This document shows positions 49,936-57,605 of a stretch of DNA of 64,000 nucleotides, in pieces. The position numbers and the translations under genes were made by a program. The notes beneath the pieces are model-generated. The model saw only the letters and a program-made list of their open reading frames with translations, was not told the DNA's origin and made no database searches. This DNA is from Streptomyces griseoruber (GTDB taxonomy: Bacteria > Actinomycetota > Actinomycetes > Streptomycetales > Streptomycetaceae): the NCBI RefSeq assembly GCF_001514205.1, contig NZ_KQ948779.1, positions 10,955 through 74,954 of the forward strand, read 5' to 3'. Numbering within the stretch: position 1 is the first letter of the stretch; every line of letters begins with the position of its first letter.

Positions 49936-51447
49936 TCAGCCGCCCGACAGGACCTTGACCAGGTCTTCTGCCGTGCGGCAGCGGTCCAGGAGCTCCTTGA
50001 CGTGATTTCGCGTTCCGCGAAGCGGTTCCAGGGTTGGGACGCGCTGGAGCGAGTCCCGGCCCGGGAGGTCGAAGATGACCGAGTCCCAGGAGGCGGCGGC
50101 GACGTCGTCGGCGTACTGCTCGAGGCAGCGGCCGCGGAAGTACGCGCGGGTGTCCTCCGGGGGCTTGGCCTTGGCCCGCTCGACGGCCGGCTCGTCGAGG
50201 AGCCGCTTGATGCGGCCGCGGGCCACCAGACGGTTGTAGAGGCCCTTGTCGGCCCGTACGTCGGCGTACTGGAGGTCCAGGAGGTGCAGCTTCGCCGCGT
50301 CCCAGTCGAGGCCGTCACGGCGGCGGTAGCCCTCCATGAGTTCCCGCTTGGCGACCCAGTCCAGCTCGCCGGCCAGGCTCATCGGGTCGTTCTCCAGGCG
50401 GGTGAGGGTGTCCTCCCAGCGCGTAAGGACGTCCTTGGTCTGGTCGTCGGCGTCCGACCCGAACCGCTCCTCCACGTATTTGCGCGACAGCTCGTAGTAC
50501 TCCATCTGGAGCTGCACCGCGGTGAGTGTGCGGCCGCTGCGGAGGGTGACCAGCCTCTTCAGCGTCGGGTCGTGGGAGACCTGGTGCAACGTCCGTACGG
50601 GCTGGTCGACGGCCAGGTCGACGGCGATGAAGCCGTCCTCGATCATGGAGAGGACCAACGCCGTCGTGCCCAGCTTCAGGTAGGTCGAGATCTCCGACAG
50701 GTTCGCGTCGCCGATGATCACGTGGAGACGGCGGTACTTCTCGGCGTCGGCGTGGGGCTCGTCACGGGTGTTGATGATGGGGCGTTTGAGGGTGGTCTCC
50801 AGGCCGACCTCGACCTCGAAGTAGTCCGCGCGCTGGCTGAGCTGGAAGCCGTGTTCGTGGCCGTCCTGGCCGATGCCGACCCGGCCGGCGCCGGTGACGA
50901 CCTGGCGGGAGACGAAGAAGGGCGTGAGGTGGCGCACGATGTCGGAGAAGGCGGTTTCCCGCTTCATCAGGTAGTTCTCGTGCGTGCCGTAGGAGGCGCC
51001 CTTGTTGTCGGTGTTGTTCTTGTAGAGGTGGATGGGCTGGGCGCCGGGGAGCTGGGCCGCGCGTTCGGCGGCTTCGGCCATGATCCGTTCGCCGGCCTTG
51101 TCCCAGAGGACGGCGTCGCGGGGGTTGGTGACCTCGGGGGCGCTGTATTCGGGGTGTGCGTGGTCGACGTAGAGGCGGGCGCCGTTGGTGAGGATCACGT
51201 TGGCGAGGCCGATGTCCTCGTCGGTGAGCTGGCTGGAGTCGGCGGCCTCGCGGGCGAGGTCGAAGCCTCGCGCGTCCCGCAGCGGGTTCTCCTCCTCGAA
51301 GTCCCAGCGGGCCCGGCGGGCCCGGTGCATCGCCGCGGCGTAGGCGTTGACGATCTGGGACGAGGTGAGCATGGCATTGGCGTTGGGGTGGCCGGGGACG
51401 GAGATGCCGTACTCCGTCTCGATGCCCATTACTCGCCGTACGGTCAT
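49936..51447 (-). CDS. dop: Depupylase/deamidase Dop
   Basis: 503 residues from ATG 51447 behind GGAGG. PafA paralogue: RRVMGIETEYGISVPGHPNA, the Asp of ARLYVDHAHPEYSAPE, HLYKNNTDNKGASYGTHENY and RPIINTRDEPHADAEKYRRL. The extra loop specific to Dop is present (ARRARWDFEEENPLRDARGF ... SSQLTDEDIG). It removes Pup from proteins; as this Pup already ends in Glu, depupylation is its relevant activity here. Confidence 0.96.
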   Translation of the reverse strand: MTVRRVMGIETEYGISVPGHPNANAMLTSSQIVNAYAAAMHRARRARWDFEEENPLRDARGFDLAREAADSSQLTDEDIGLANVILTNGARLYVDHAHPEYSAPEVTNPRDAVLWDKAGERIMAEAAERAAQLPGAQPIHLYKNNTDNKGASYGTHENYLMKRETAFSDIVRHLTPFFVSRQVVTGAGRVGIGQDGHEHGFQLSQRADYFEVEVGLETTLKRPIINTRDEPHADAEKYRRLHVIIGDANLSEISTYLKLGTTALVLSMIEDGFIAVDLAVDQPVRTLHQVSHDPTLKRLVTLRSGRTLTAVQLQMEYYELSRKYVEERFGSDADDQTKDVLTRWEDTLTRLENDPMSLAGELDWVAKRELMEGYRRRDGLDWDAAKLHLLDLQYADVRADKGLYNRLVARGRIKRLLDEPAVERAKAKPPEDTRAYFRGRCLEQYADDVAAASWDSVIFDLPGRDSLQRVPTLEPLRGTRNHVKELLDRCRTAEDLVKVLSGG

Positions 51448-51638
51448 GCGGCCCTCCTTGCCCGGCGGCACCCTCGGTCGTGGGCGCCGCTCAGATACCG
51501 GTGGTGCTCCGGTGCGGGTGCGGTGCCCGTCCTCTCCGCACTGCGCAACCCGGCGGTAGGAAAGAGCCTAGAACGCCTCTGTGCCGGTGGGGAGATCATT
51601 TGCGTCATTGCCTTGCTCCAGCCGTGGCCTGAAAAGCA

Positions 51639-51677
51639 GGCGGCTGCGGGTACCCGTGGAGGGCACCCGCAGCCGCC
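51639..51677 (-). terminator. Intrinsic terminator after arc
   Basis: GGCGGCTGCGGGT (51639-51651) pairs exactly with ACCCGCAGCCGCC (51665-51677). On the transcribed strand TGCTTTTC follows, a good U-run for this genus. It starts 8 bp past the arc stop. Confidence 0.88.
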
Positions 51678-51684
51678 CTGTTCT

Positions 51685-53451
51685 TTACAGGTACTGTCCG
51701 GTGTTCGCCACCGTGTCGATGGAGCGTCCGGTGTCCGCGCCCTGCTTTCCGGTGATGAGGGTACGGATGTAGACGATCCGTTCGCCCTTCTTTCCGGAGA
51801 TCCGGGCCCAGTCGTCGGGGTTGGTGGTGTTGGGCAGGTCCTCGTTCTCCTTGAACTCGTCCACGCATGCCTGGAGGAGGTGGGAGACGCGGAGGCCCTT
51901 CTGGTTCTTTTCGAGGAAGTCCTTGATCGCCATCTTCTTGGCGCGGCCCACGATGTTTTCGATCATGGCGCCGGAGTTGAAGTCCTTGAAGTAGAGGACT
52001 TCCTTGTCGCCGTTGGCGTAGGTGACTTCCAGGAAGCGGTTTTCCTCGGATTCGGCGTACATGTGTTCCACTGCCGTCTGGATCATGCTCTGGACGGTGG
52101 TGGTCTTGTCGTTTCCGTGTTCGCCGACGTCGTCGGAGTGCAGCGGGAGGCGTTCGGTGAGGTACTTGCCGAAGATGTCCTTGGCCGCTTCGGCGTCCGG
52201 GCGCTCGATCTTGATCTTCACGTCGAGGCGGCCGGGGCGCAGGATGGCGGGGTCGATCATGTCCTCGCGGTTGGAGGCGCCGATGACGACCACGTTCTGC
52301 AGGCCCTCGACGCCGTCGATCTCGGCGAGGAGCTGGGGGACGATGGTGTTCTCCACGTCCGAGCTGACGCCGGAGCCGCGGGTGCGGAAGAGGGATTCCA
52401 TCTCGTCGAAGAAGACGATGACGGGGGTGCCCTCGCTGGCCTTCTCGCGGGCTCGCTGGAAGACGAGGCGGATCTGGCGCTCGGTCTCGCCGACGTACTT
52501 GTTCAGGAGCTCGGGGCCCTTGATGTTGAGGAAGAAGCTCTTGCCGGCGGCCTGGCCGGTGACCTCGGCGACCTTCTTGGCCAGCGAGTTGGCGACGGCC
52601 TTGGCGATGAGCGTCTTGCCGCATCCGGGGGGCCCGTAGAGGAGCACACCCTTGGGCGGGCGCAGTTCGTGCTCCTTGAACAGGTCGGGGTAGAGGTACG
52701 GGAGCTCCACGGCGTCCCGGATGGCCTCGATCTGGCCGCCGAGGCCGCCGATCTGCTCGTATCCGATGTCGGGGACCTCTTCGAGGACGAGTTCCTCGAC
52801 CTCGCTCTTGGGGACGATCTCGTAGACGTAGCCGGAGCGGGGTTCGAGCAGGAGGGCGTCGCCGGGGCGGATGGTGACGTCCAGCAGCGGCTCGGCGAGC
52901 CTGACCACCCGTTCCTCGTCGGTGTGCCCGATGACCAGGGCGCGCTCGCCGTCCTCGAGGATCTCCTTGAGGGTGACGATGTCCCCGACCCGCTCGAATT
53001 CCATGGCCTCGACCACGTTGAGCGCTTCGTTGAGCATCAGTTCCTGGCCGCGTCGGAGCTCGTCGAGCTCGACGCTGGGGCTGACGTTCACGCGGAGTTT
53101 GCGGCCTCCGGTGAAGATGTCGGCCGTGCCGTCCTCGTTCGCCGCGAGGAAGACGCCGAAGCCGGCCGGGGGCTGCGCGAGCCGGTCGACTTCCTCCTTG
53201 AGGGCCACGATCTGGTCGCGGGCCTCACGGAGCGTGTTGGCAAGTCGCTCGTTCTGGGCGGACACGCCGGCCAGGTTGGTCTGCAGCTCGACGATCCGCT
53301 CTTCGAGAATCCTCGTGTGTCGCGGAGAGTCGGCGAGCTTGCGGCGCAGGACGGCGATCTCCTGCTCAAGGTAGGCAATCTGCCCGGACGGGTCGTCGGA
53401 CCCTCGTCCCGGGCGGATGCCGCGGTTCATGTCGTCGTCGTGGGCTGCCAC
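51685..53451 (-). CDS. arc: Proteasome-activating AAA ATPase ARC/Mpa
   Basis: 588 residues from GTG 53451, with GGAGGAGG in front; the in-frame TTG 53469 would cover that site. Coiled coil at about 20-90 (LEQEIAVLRRKLADSPRHTR; ERLANTLREARDQIVALKEE), which captures Pup; two OB domains; one AAA domain with Walker A GPPGCGKTLIAKA, Walker B VIVFFDEMESLF and Arg finger region ILRPGRLDVKIKI. It ends GQYL, the tail that opens the 20S gate. It unfolds pupylated proteins. Confidence 0.96.
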   Translation of the reverse strand: MAAHDDDMNRGIRPGRGSDDPSGQIAYLEQEIAVLRRKLADSPRHTRILEERIVELQTNLAGVSAQNERLANTLREARDQIVALKEEVDRLAQPPAGFGVFLAANEDGTADIFTGGRKLRVNVSPSVELDELRRGQELMLNEALNVVEAMEFERVGDIVTLKEILEDGERALVIGHTDEERVVRLAEPLLDVTIRPGDALLLEPRSGYVYEIVPKSEVEELVLEEVPDIGYEQIGGLGGQIEAIRDAVELPYLYPDLFKEHELRPPKGVLLYGPPGCGKTLIAKAVANSLAKKVAEVTGQAAGKSFFLNIKGPELLNKYVGETERQIRLVFQRAREKASEGTPVIVFFDEMESLFRTRGSGVSSDVENTIVPQLLAEIDGVEGLQNVVVIGASNREDMIDPAILRPGRLDVKIKIERPDAEAAKDIFGKYLTERLPLHSDDVGEHGNDKTTTVQSMIQTAVEHMYAESEENRFLEVTYANGDKEVLYFKDFNSGAMIENIVGRAKKMAIKDFLEKNQKGLRVSHLLQACVDEFKENEDLPNTTNPDDWARISGKKGERIVYIRTLITGKQGADTGRSIDTVANTGQYL

Positions 53452-53694
53452 GGTCCTCACCTCCTCCAAGGGGAGCTGGACGCTTCCAGACCCTACCTGG
53501 GCGGGTGTCGATTGAAACCCCTAGATCACAAAGACTGTCGGGGTGTGTCCGATCTTCACCCTTGCGCTCTCCCTCACGCCAGGGGAATACCCACCGAACA
53601 TGATTGGGAAGCGGGCGGGGGTAGGGTCGAAGTGTTCAACACCCGTCAGAGCCTGCATCGTTCCCGTGCGGCTCGGCACCAAACGGCAGGAGAG

Positions 53695-54000
53695 ATGAGC
53701 GTGCAGCAGGAGGCCGGTGCCGGCGTGGAGACGCTGGAGGTCTGGATCGACCAGGATCTCTGTACCGGTGACGGTATCTGTGCGCAGTACGCGCCGGAGG
53801 TGTTCGAGCTGGACATCGACGGGCTGGCGTACGTGAAGAGTGCGCAGGACGAGCTTCTGCAGGCCAAGGGGGCGACGGTGCCGGTGCCGTTGCCGCTGTT
53901 GACGGACGTGGTGGACTCGGCGCGGGAGTGTCCCGGCGAGTGCATTCATGTACGTCGCGTTTCGGACAGGGTCGAGGTGTACGGCCCGGACGCGGAGTGA
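53695..54000 (+). CDS. Ferredoxin, probably [3Fe-4S] type
   Basis: 101 residues from ATG 53695 with GCAGGAGAG upstream. The cluster motif is CTGDGICAQYAPEVF (C-x5-C) and CPGEC near the C-terminus; a further Cys in CPGEC could allow [4Fe-4S]. Similar ferredoxins serve P450s and other oxygenases. It diverges from arc by 243 bp. Acidic, with an insertion (LLQAKGATVPVPLPLL) between the cluster parts. Confidence 0.85.
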   Translation: MSVQQEAGAGVETLEVWIDQDLCTGDGICAQYAPEVFELDIDGLAYVKSAQDELLQAKGATVPVPLPLLTDVVDSARECPGECIHVRRVSDRVEVYGPDAE

Positions 54001-54058
54001 CCGTTCAGGTACGGGCCGTGAGAGTTGTCTGATTTCTCACAGGGCGTGATGGCCTGAT

Positions 54059-54643
54059 TCAGACGCTGTGGGCGCCGGCGGGTGTCGAGCGGATGAACCT
54101 GTCGTCCTTCCACTGCCACTTGACGCTGTCCTTGAGGTCGGGGCAGCAACTGGGCACGTCCGCCGACGAGTAGCCGAGGAGTGTGGCGAGGACGGCACCG
54201 TCGGTGACGGTGAGGGTGGTGACGTTGGTGCGGTCCTTGGGGTCGACGAGGGTGGCGACCACGCGCGCGTGGGTGCTGCCGGCGGCCTGGGCGAGGACGT
54301 AGACGCCGTCGGGCGGGGTGCCCATGGGGGCGTCGCAGTGGACGACGGCGACGGTTTCGGGCCTGCCGTCGCCGTCGAGGTCTCCGTCGGCCTTCTTCAT
54401 GACGAGCGGTTTGACCGTGGGGCCGCAGTCGAGGGGGAAGTCGACGCCGGTGGTCGCGGGGGCGGTGGCCGCGGTGGTGGGGGTGGCGCCGGTGTGCGGC
54501 TGGGAGGCCTGGGCGGCCGTCGCGGGTCCGGGCTGGAGGATCGAGGAGAGGGCCACGACGCCGGCCACCGCGGTGGCGGTGGCGACCCAGTGGATGGGTC
54601 GGGTGTGGGTGTGTGCCAGTTCCGGGACGGCGGATTGCTGCAC
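54059..54643 (-). CDS. Exported or membrane-anchored protein, unknown
   Basis: 194 residues from GTG 54643 with AGGAG nine bases upstream; longer in-frame starts (to 54775) are Pro-rich and lack a site. A hydrophobic segment at about 20-40 (WVATATAVAGVVALSSILQP) ends in PATAAQA, a possible signal-peptidase site. The outside part has DGDLDGDGRPETVAVVHCDA, a calcium-loop-like repeat found in VCBS/FG-GAP proteins, and Cys in DVPSCCPDL. Function unknown. Confidence 0.75.
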   Translation of the reverse strand: MQQSAVPELAHTHTRPIHWVATATAVAGVVALSSILQPGPATAAQASQPHTGATPTTAATAPATTGVDFPLDCGPTVKPLVMKKADGDLDGDGRPETVAVVHCDAPMGTPPDGVYVLAQAAGSTHARVVATLVDPKDRTNVTTLTVTDGAVLATLLGYSSADVPSCCPDLKDSVKWQWKDDRFIRSTPAGAHSV

Positions 54644-54779
54644 TAGGAGCGTCTCCTGGGATGGCTGTGCCGGTGGAGGTGGGGGGGTGGCCAGCATCGT
54701 GCCACACGTCACAGGGTGGGGGAACGGCGGGGTGCGGGACGTGCGGGATGTCGGACGGCGGTGGTGCGGGGTCAAGGGG

Positions 54780-54833
54780 AGGGCGCCGTGGCCGAGTTCC
54801 CCGAGGGGTCGGGGAACTCGGCCACGGCGCCCT
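54780..54833. terminator. Perfect 25-bp hairpin between trmI and the exported-protein gene
   Basis: Positions 54780-54804 are exactly complementary to 54809-54833, with a GGGG loop. It lies 27 bp past the trmI stop and 136 bp upstream of the exported-protein start. It has no U-run. A strong leftward terminator for trmI is the simplest reading. Confidence 0.75.
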
Positions 54834-54860
54834 GTCGTTGTCCGTGGTGTGCGGGCCGGG

Positions 54861-55763
54861 TCAGCGGCCGCTGCCTCCGTCGGCGTTGGGGCCGGCGTAG
54901 TCCTCGCCGTAGGCGCCCTTGGCGGGGCGGCGGCGGCGCATGGGCGGCTCGACGCCGTCGGCGAGGCGGCGGGCGGTGAGCAGGAAGCCGGTGTGGCCGA
55001 TCATGCGGTGGTCGGGGCGGACGGCGAGGCCCTCGATGTGCCAGTTGCGGATCATCGTCTCCCAGGCGGTCGGCTCGTTGAAGCAGCCGATCTCGCGGAT
55101 GGACTCGACGGTCCGGGCGAGCTGGGTGGTGGTGGCGACGTAGCAGCAGAGGATGCCGCCGGGGACGAGGGCCTTGGAGACGGCCTCGAGGCACTCCCAG
55201 GGGGCGAGCATGTCGAGGATGACGCGGTCGACGTCGGTGTCGCTCAGGTTGTCCTGGAGGTCGCCGACGGTGAGCTGCCAGGCGGGGTGGGGGCCGCCGA
55301 AGTAGCGCTCGACGTTCTGCCGGGCGATGTCGGCGAAGTCCTCGCGGCGCTCGTAGGAGTGCAGCATGCCCTGGTCGCCGATGGCGCGCAGCAGGAAGCT
55401 GCTGAGCGAGCCGGAGCCGACGCCGGCCTCGACGACGCGGGCGCCGGGGAAGATGTCGGCGAAGGCGAGGATCTGCCCCGCGTCCTTCGGGTAGACGACG
55501 GCTGCCCCGCGGGGCATGGACAGGACGTAGTCGGGGAGCAGGGGGCGCAGCGCGAGGTAGGCGACGTTACCGGTGGTGCGGACAACGCTGCCCTCGGGAG
55601 CGCCGATCAGCTCGTCGTGCGGGAAGGAACCCTTGTGGGTGTGGAAGTTCTTCCCGTCCTCGAGCGTGAACGTGTAGTGGCGGCCCTTGGGGTCGGTCAG
55701 CTGAACCTGGTCCCCGACCTTGAAGGGCCCGCGCCTGCGGGCGGCACCGGTCGGTTCGGACAT
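54861..55763 (-). CDS. trmI: tRNA (adenine-N1)-methyltransferase TrmI
   Basis: 300 residues from ATG 55763. N-terminal barrel (FKVGDQVQLTDPKGRHYTFT), then the SAM-binding fold with VVEAGVGSGSLSSFLLRAIG and the catalytic-region VDRVILDMLAPWECLEAV. The C-terminal 30 residues are basic (PPMRRRRPAKGAYGED). It methylates A58 of tRNAs. The gene next to the proteasome block is usual in actinobacteria. Confidence 0.94.
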   Translation of the reverse strand: MSEPTGAARRRGPFKVGDQVQLTDPKGRHYTFTLEDGKNFHTHKGSFPHDELIGAPEGSVVRTTGNVAYLALRPLLPDYVLSMPRGAAVVYPKDAGQILAFADIFPGARVVEAGVGSGSLSSFLLRAIGDQGMLHSYERREDFADIARQNVERYFGGPHPAWQLTVGDLQDNLSDTDVDRVILDMLAPWECLEAVSKALVPGGILCCYVATTTQLARTVESIREIGCFNEPTAWETMIRNWHIEGLAVRPDHRMIGHTGFLLTARRLADGVEPPMRRRRPAKGAYGEDYAGPNADGGSGR

Positions 55764-55828
55764 GTGAACAGCCTACCGGCGATTGGCGGGGCCGCCGACC
55801 ACGGGTGCGTGCGGTGTGCGGGGAGGGT

Positions 55829-57430
55829 CTACGCGGGGCGGGCCATGGCTTTGACGAAGGCGCGTTCGACGTCGGCGGCGGACAGGACGCCGTAGATCTC
55901 GCCGGTCTCCTCGACGACGAGGTACTCGGTGGCCGGGGTCGCCCGCAGGACGTCGAGGAGGTCCTCCCCGGCGAGTTCGGCGGAGACGCGCATGCCGTCG
56001 GTGAGGTCCTGGGCGAGGCCGCTGACGGCGACCCAGGGGCGGCGGTGTTCGGGGACGCCGACGATGGCGGCCTCGCGGACGAGGGAGAGGGGTTCGCCGT
56101 GGGCGTCGACGACGACGAGGGCGCGGGCGCCGGCGGCGTTGGCGCGGCGCAGGGCCTCGGAGAGGGGGGTGTCGGTCTCGACGGGGACGGCGCGGCGGGT
56201 GAGGGTGCGGGCCCTGAGTTCGGGGAGGTGTTCGCGCAGGCGGGCCATGCGCAGGCTGTTGCCGGCGCCGGTCCAGATGATGGCGGCGAGGATGGCGGCG
56301 AGCAGGGCGTCGGTGACGGTGTCCATGCCGACGCTGTCCTCGGCGCTGGTGCCGAGGGCGCCGGAGTGGGTGAGCAGGGGGAGGCCGATGAGGACGGAGA
56401 CGGCGAGGGCGCGGCCGACCCAGGCGGCGGCGATGGTGCCGCTCATGGGTTTGCCGGTGATCTTCCAGACGACGGCGCGGAGCATCCGGCCGCCGTCGAG
56501 GGGGAGGCCGGGGAGGAGGTTGAAGATCGCCACGATGAGGTTGGAGATCATCAGGCCGGCCAGGAGGACGCCGGGGACGGTGCCGGGCTCGACGGGCTGC
56601 AGGGCGGCGTAGAAGACACCGGCGAGGACGAGGGAGAGCAGGGGGCCGACGAAGGCGAGCCAGAACTCGCGGCCGGGGGTCTCGGCTTCCTTCTCGATCT
56701 CGGAGACACCGCCGAAGAACTGGAGCTGGATGCGGCGGACGGGGAGTTTGAAGCGGAGGGCGGCGATGGTGTGGGCGAGTTCGTGGATGAGGACGGAGGC
56801 GTAGAAGGCGACCGCGAAGAACAGGGAGACCAGGTAGCGGGCGGCGCCGAGTTCGGGCAGGACGCGGTCGAGCTGTCCGCCGAAGACCCAGGTGATCAGG
56901 GCGGCGACGAGGAACCAGCTGGGTGCCACGTAGACGGGTACGCCGAAGGGCCGTCCCATGAGCAGTCCGCCGCGGGGCTGCTCCGGGGGGCGCTGGGGCG
57001 GGGGGCCCTTGATGCCGGTGGGGGCGGATCCCCGGGCGGCGCCGCCCTCATGGGCGTGCGCGTGCGCCCGGACGCGGTCGCCGCTCGGGGCGGGCTCGTC
57101 GTGGGGGGCGGCGGGGGGCGCTTCGGCGGGGGAGGTCGTGGGCGGTACGTCGTCGGCCGGGGCGTCGGACGGCTCCGTGCCCGCCTCCCGCTCGTCGGAG
57201 GGCCGCGTTGCCTCCGTGGGCTCGTCCGCAGGCTTCACCGGCGGGTCGGAGGGTTCGGTTCCGCTCTGCTCTCCCTCGGAGGGGGGCGGTACGGGGTCCG
57301 TGGGGGGCGTGGACGGGGGCGGGCCCTCCGGTTCCGCCGGGGCGGTGGCCTGGGGGGCTGGTGTGACGGGGTGCTCGGCCGACTCTTCGCTGTCCGGCCG
57401 CGGCCGCCCGCTCCCGCCGCTTTCCACCAC
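55829..57430 (-). CDS. Site-2 protease (M50 family) with CBS domains
   Basis: 533 residues from GTG 57430 (a second GTG follows at 57427), behind GAGGGGA. The first 175 residues are Pro/Glu/Ala-rich and disordered. The membrane core follows: HELAHTIAALRFKLPVRRIQ holds the HExxH zinc site and LLPGLPLDGGRMLRA the third ligand Asp. Two CBS domains close the protein (VETDTPLSEALRRANAAGAR; LLDVLRATPATEYLVVEETG). Such proteases cut transmembrane anti-sigma factors; no anti-sigma gene is nearby. It diverges from the RecB-family gene. Confidence 0.92.
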   Translation of the reverse strand: MVESGGSGRPRPDSEESAEHPVTPAPQATAPAEPEGPPPSTPPTDPVPPPSEGEQSGTEPSDPPVKPADEPTEATRPSDEREAGTEPSDAPADDVPPTTSPAEAPPAAPHDEPAPSGDRVRAHAHAHEGGAARGSAPTGIKGPPPQRPPEQPRGGLLMGRPFGVPVYVAPSWFLVAALITWVFGGQLDRVLPELGAARYLVSLFFAVAFYASVLIHELAHTIAALRFKLPVRRIQLQFFGGVSEIEKEAETPGREFWLAFVGPLLSLVLAGVFYAALQPVEPGTVPGVLLAGLMISNLIVAIFNLLPGLPLDGGRMLRAVVWKITGKPMSGTIAAAWVGRALAVSVLIGLPLLTHSGALGTSAEDSVGMDTVTDALLAAILAAIIWTGAGNSLRMARLREHLPELRARTLTRRAVPVETDTPLSEALRRANAAGARALVVVDAHGEPLSLVREAAIVGVPEHRRPWVAVSGLAQDLTDGMRVSAELAGEDLLDVLRATPATEYLVVEETGEIYGVLSAADVERAFVKAMARPA

Positions 57431-57605
57431 GATGTCCCCTCGTTCGAAGCGTCTCCCGCTCCTGCCGGGCGGAAGGGTCTGTGACCGATGGTATGCGGCC
57501 GTTGTGACGCGTTCCGCCCCGGCACCCCCTGTGTTTCCCCGCTCGCCGCCAGGTGGGCGGGCCGGGGCTGGGTGACTGTCAGTGGCGGGCCGTATGGTCT
57601 GAGGC

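Noticed and set aside
49852..53694. Plus-strand open frame of over 1200 codons opposite dop and arc
   Set aside because: It mirrors the codon pattern of dop and arc; only its last 101 codons, the ferredoxin, are real.
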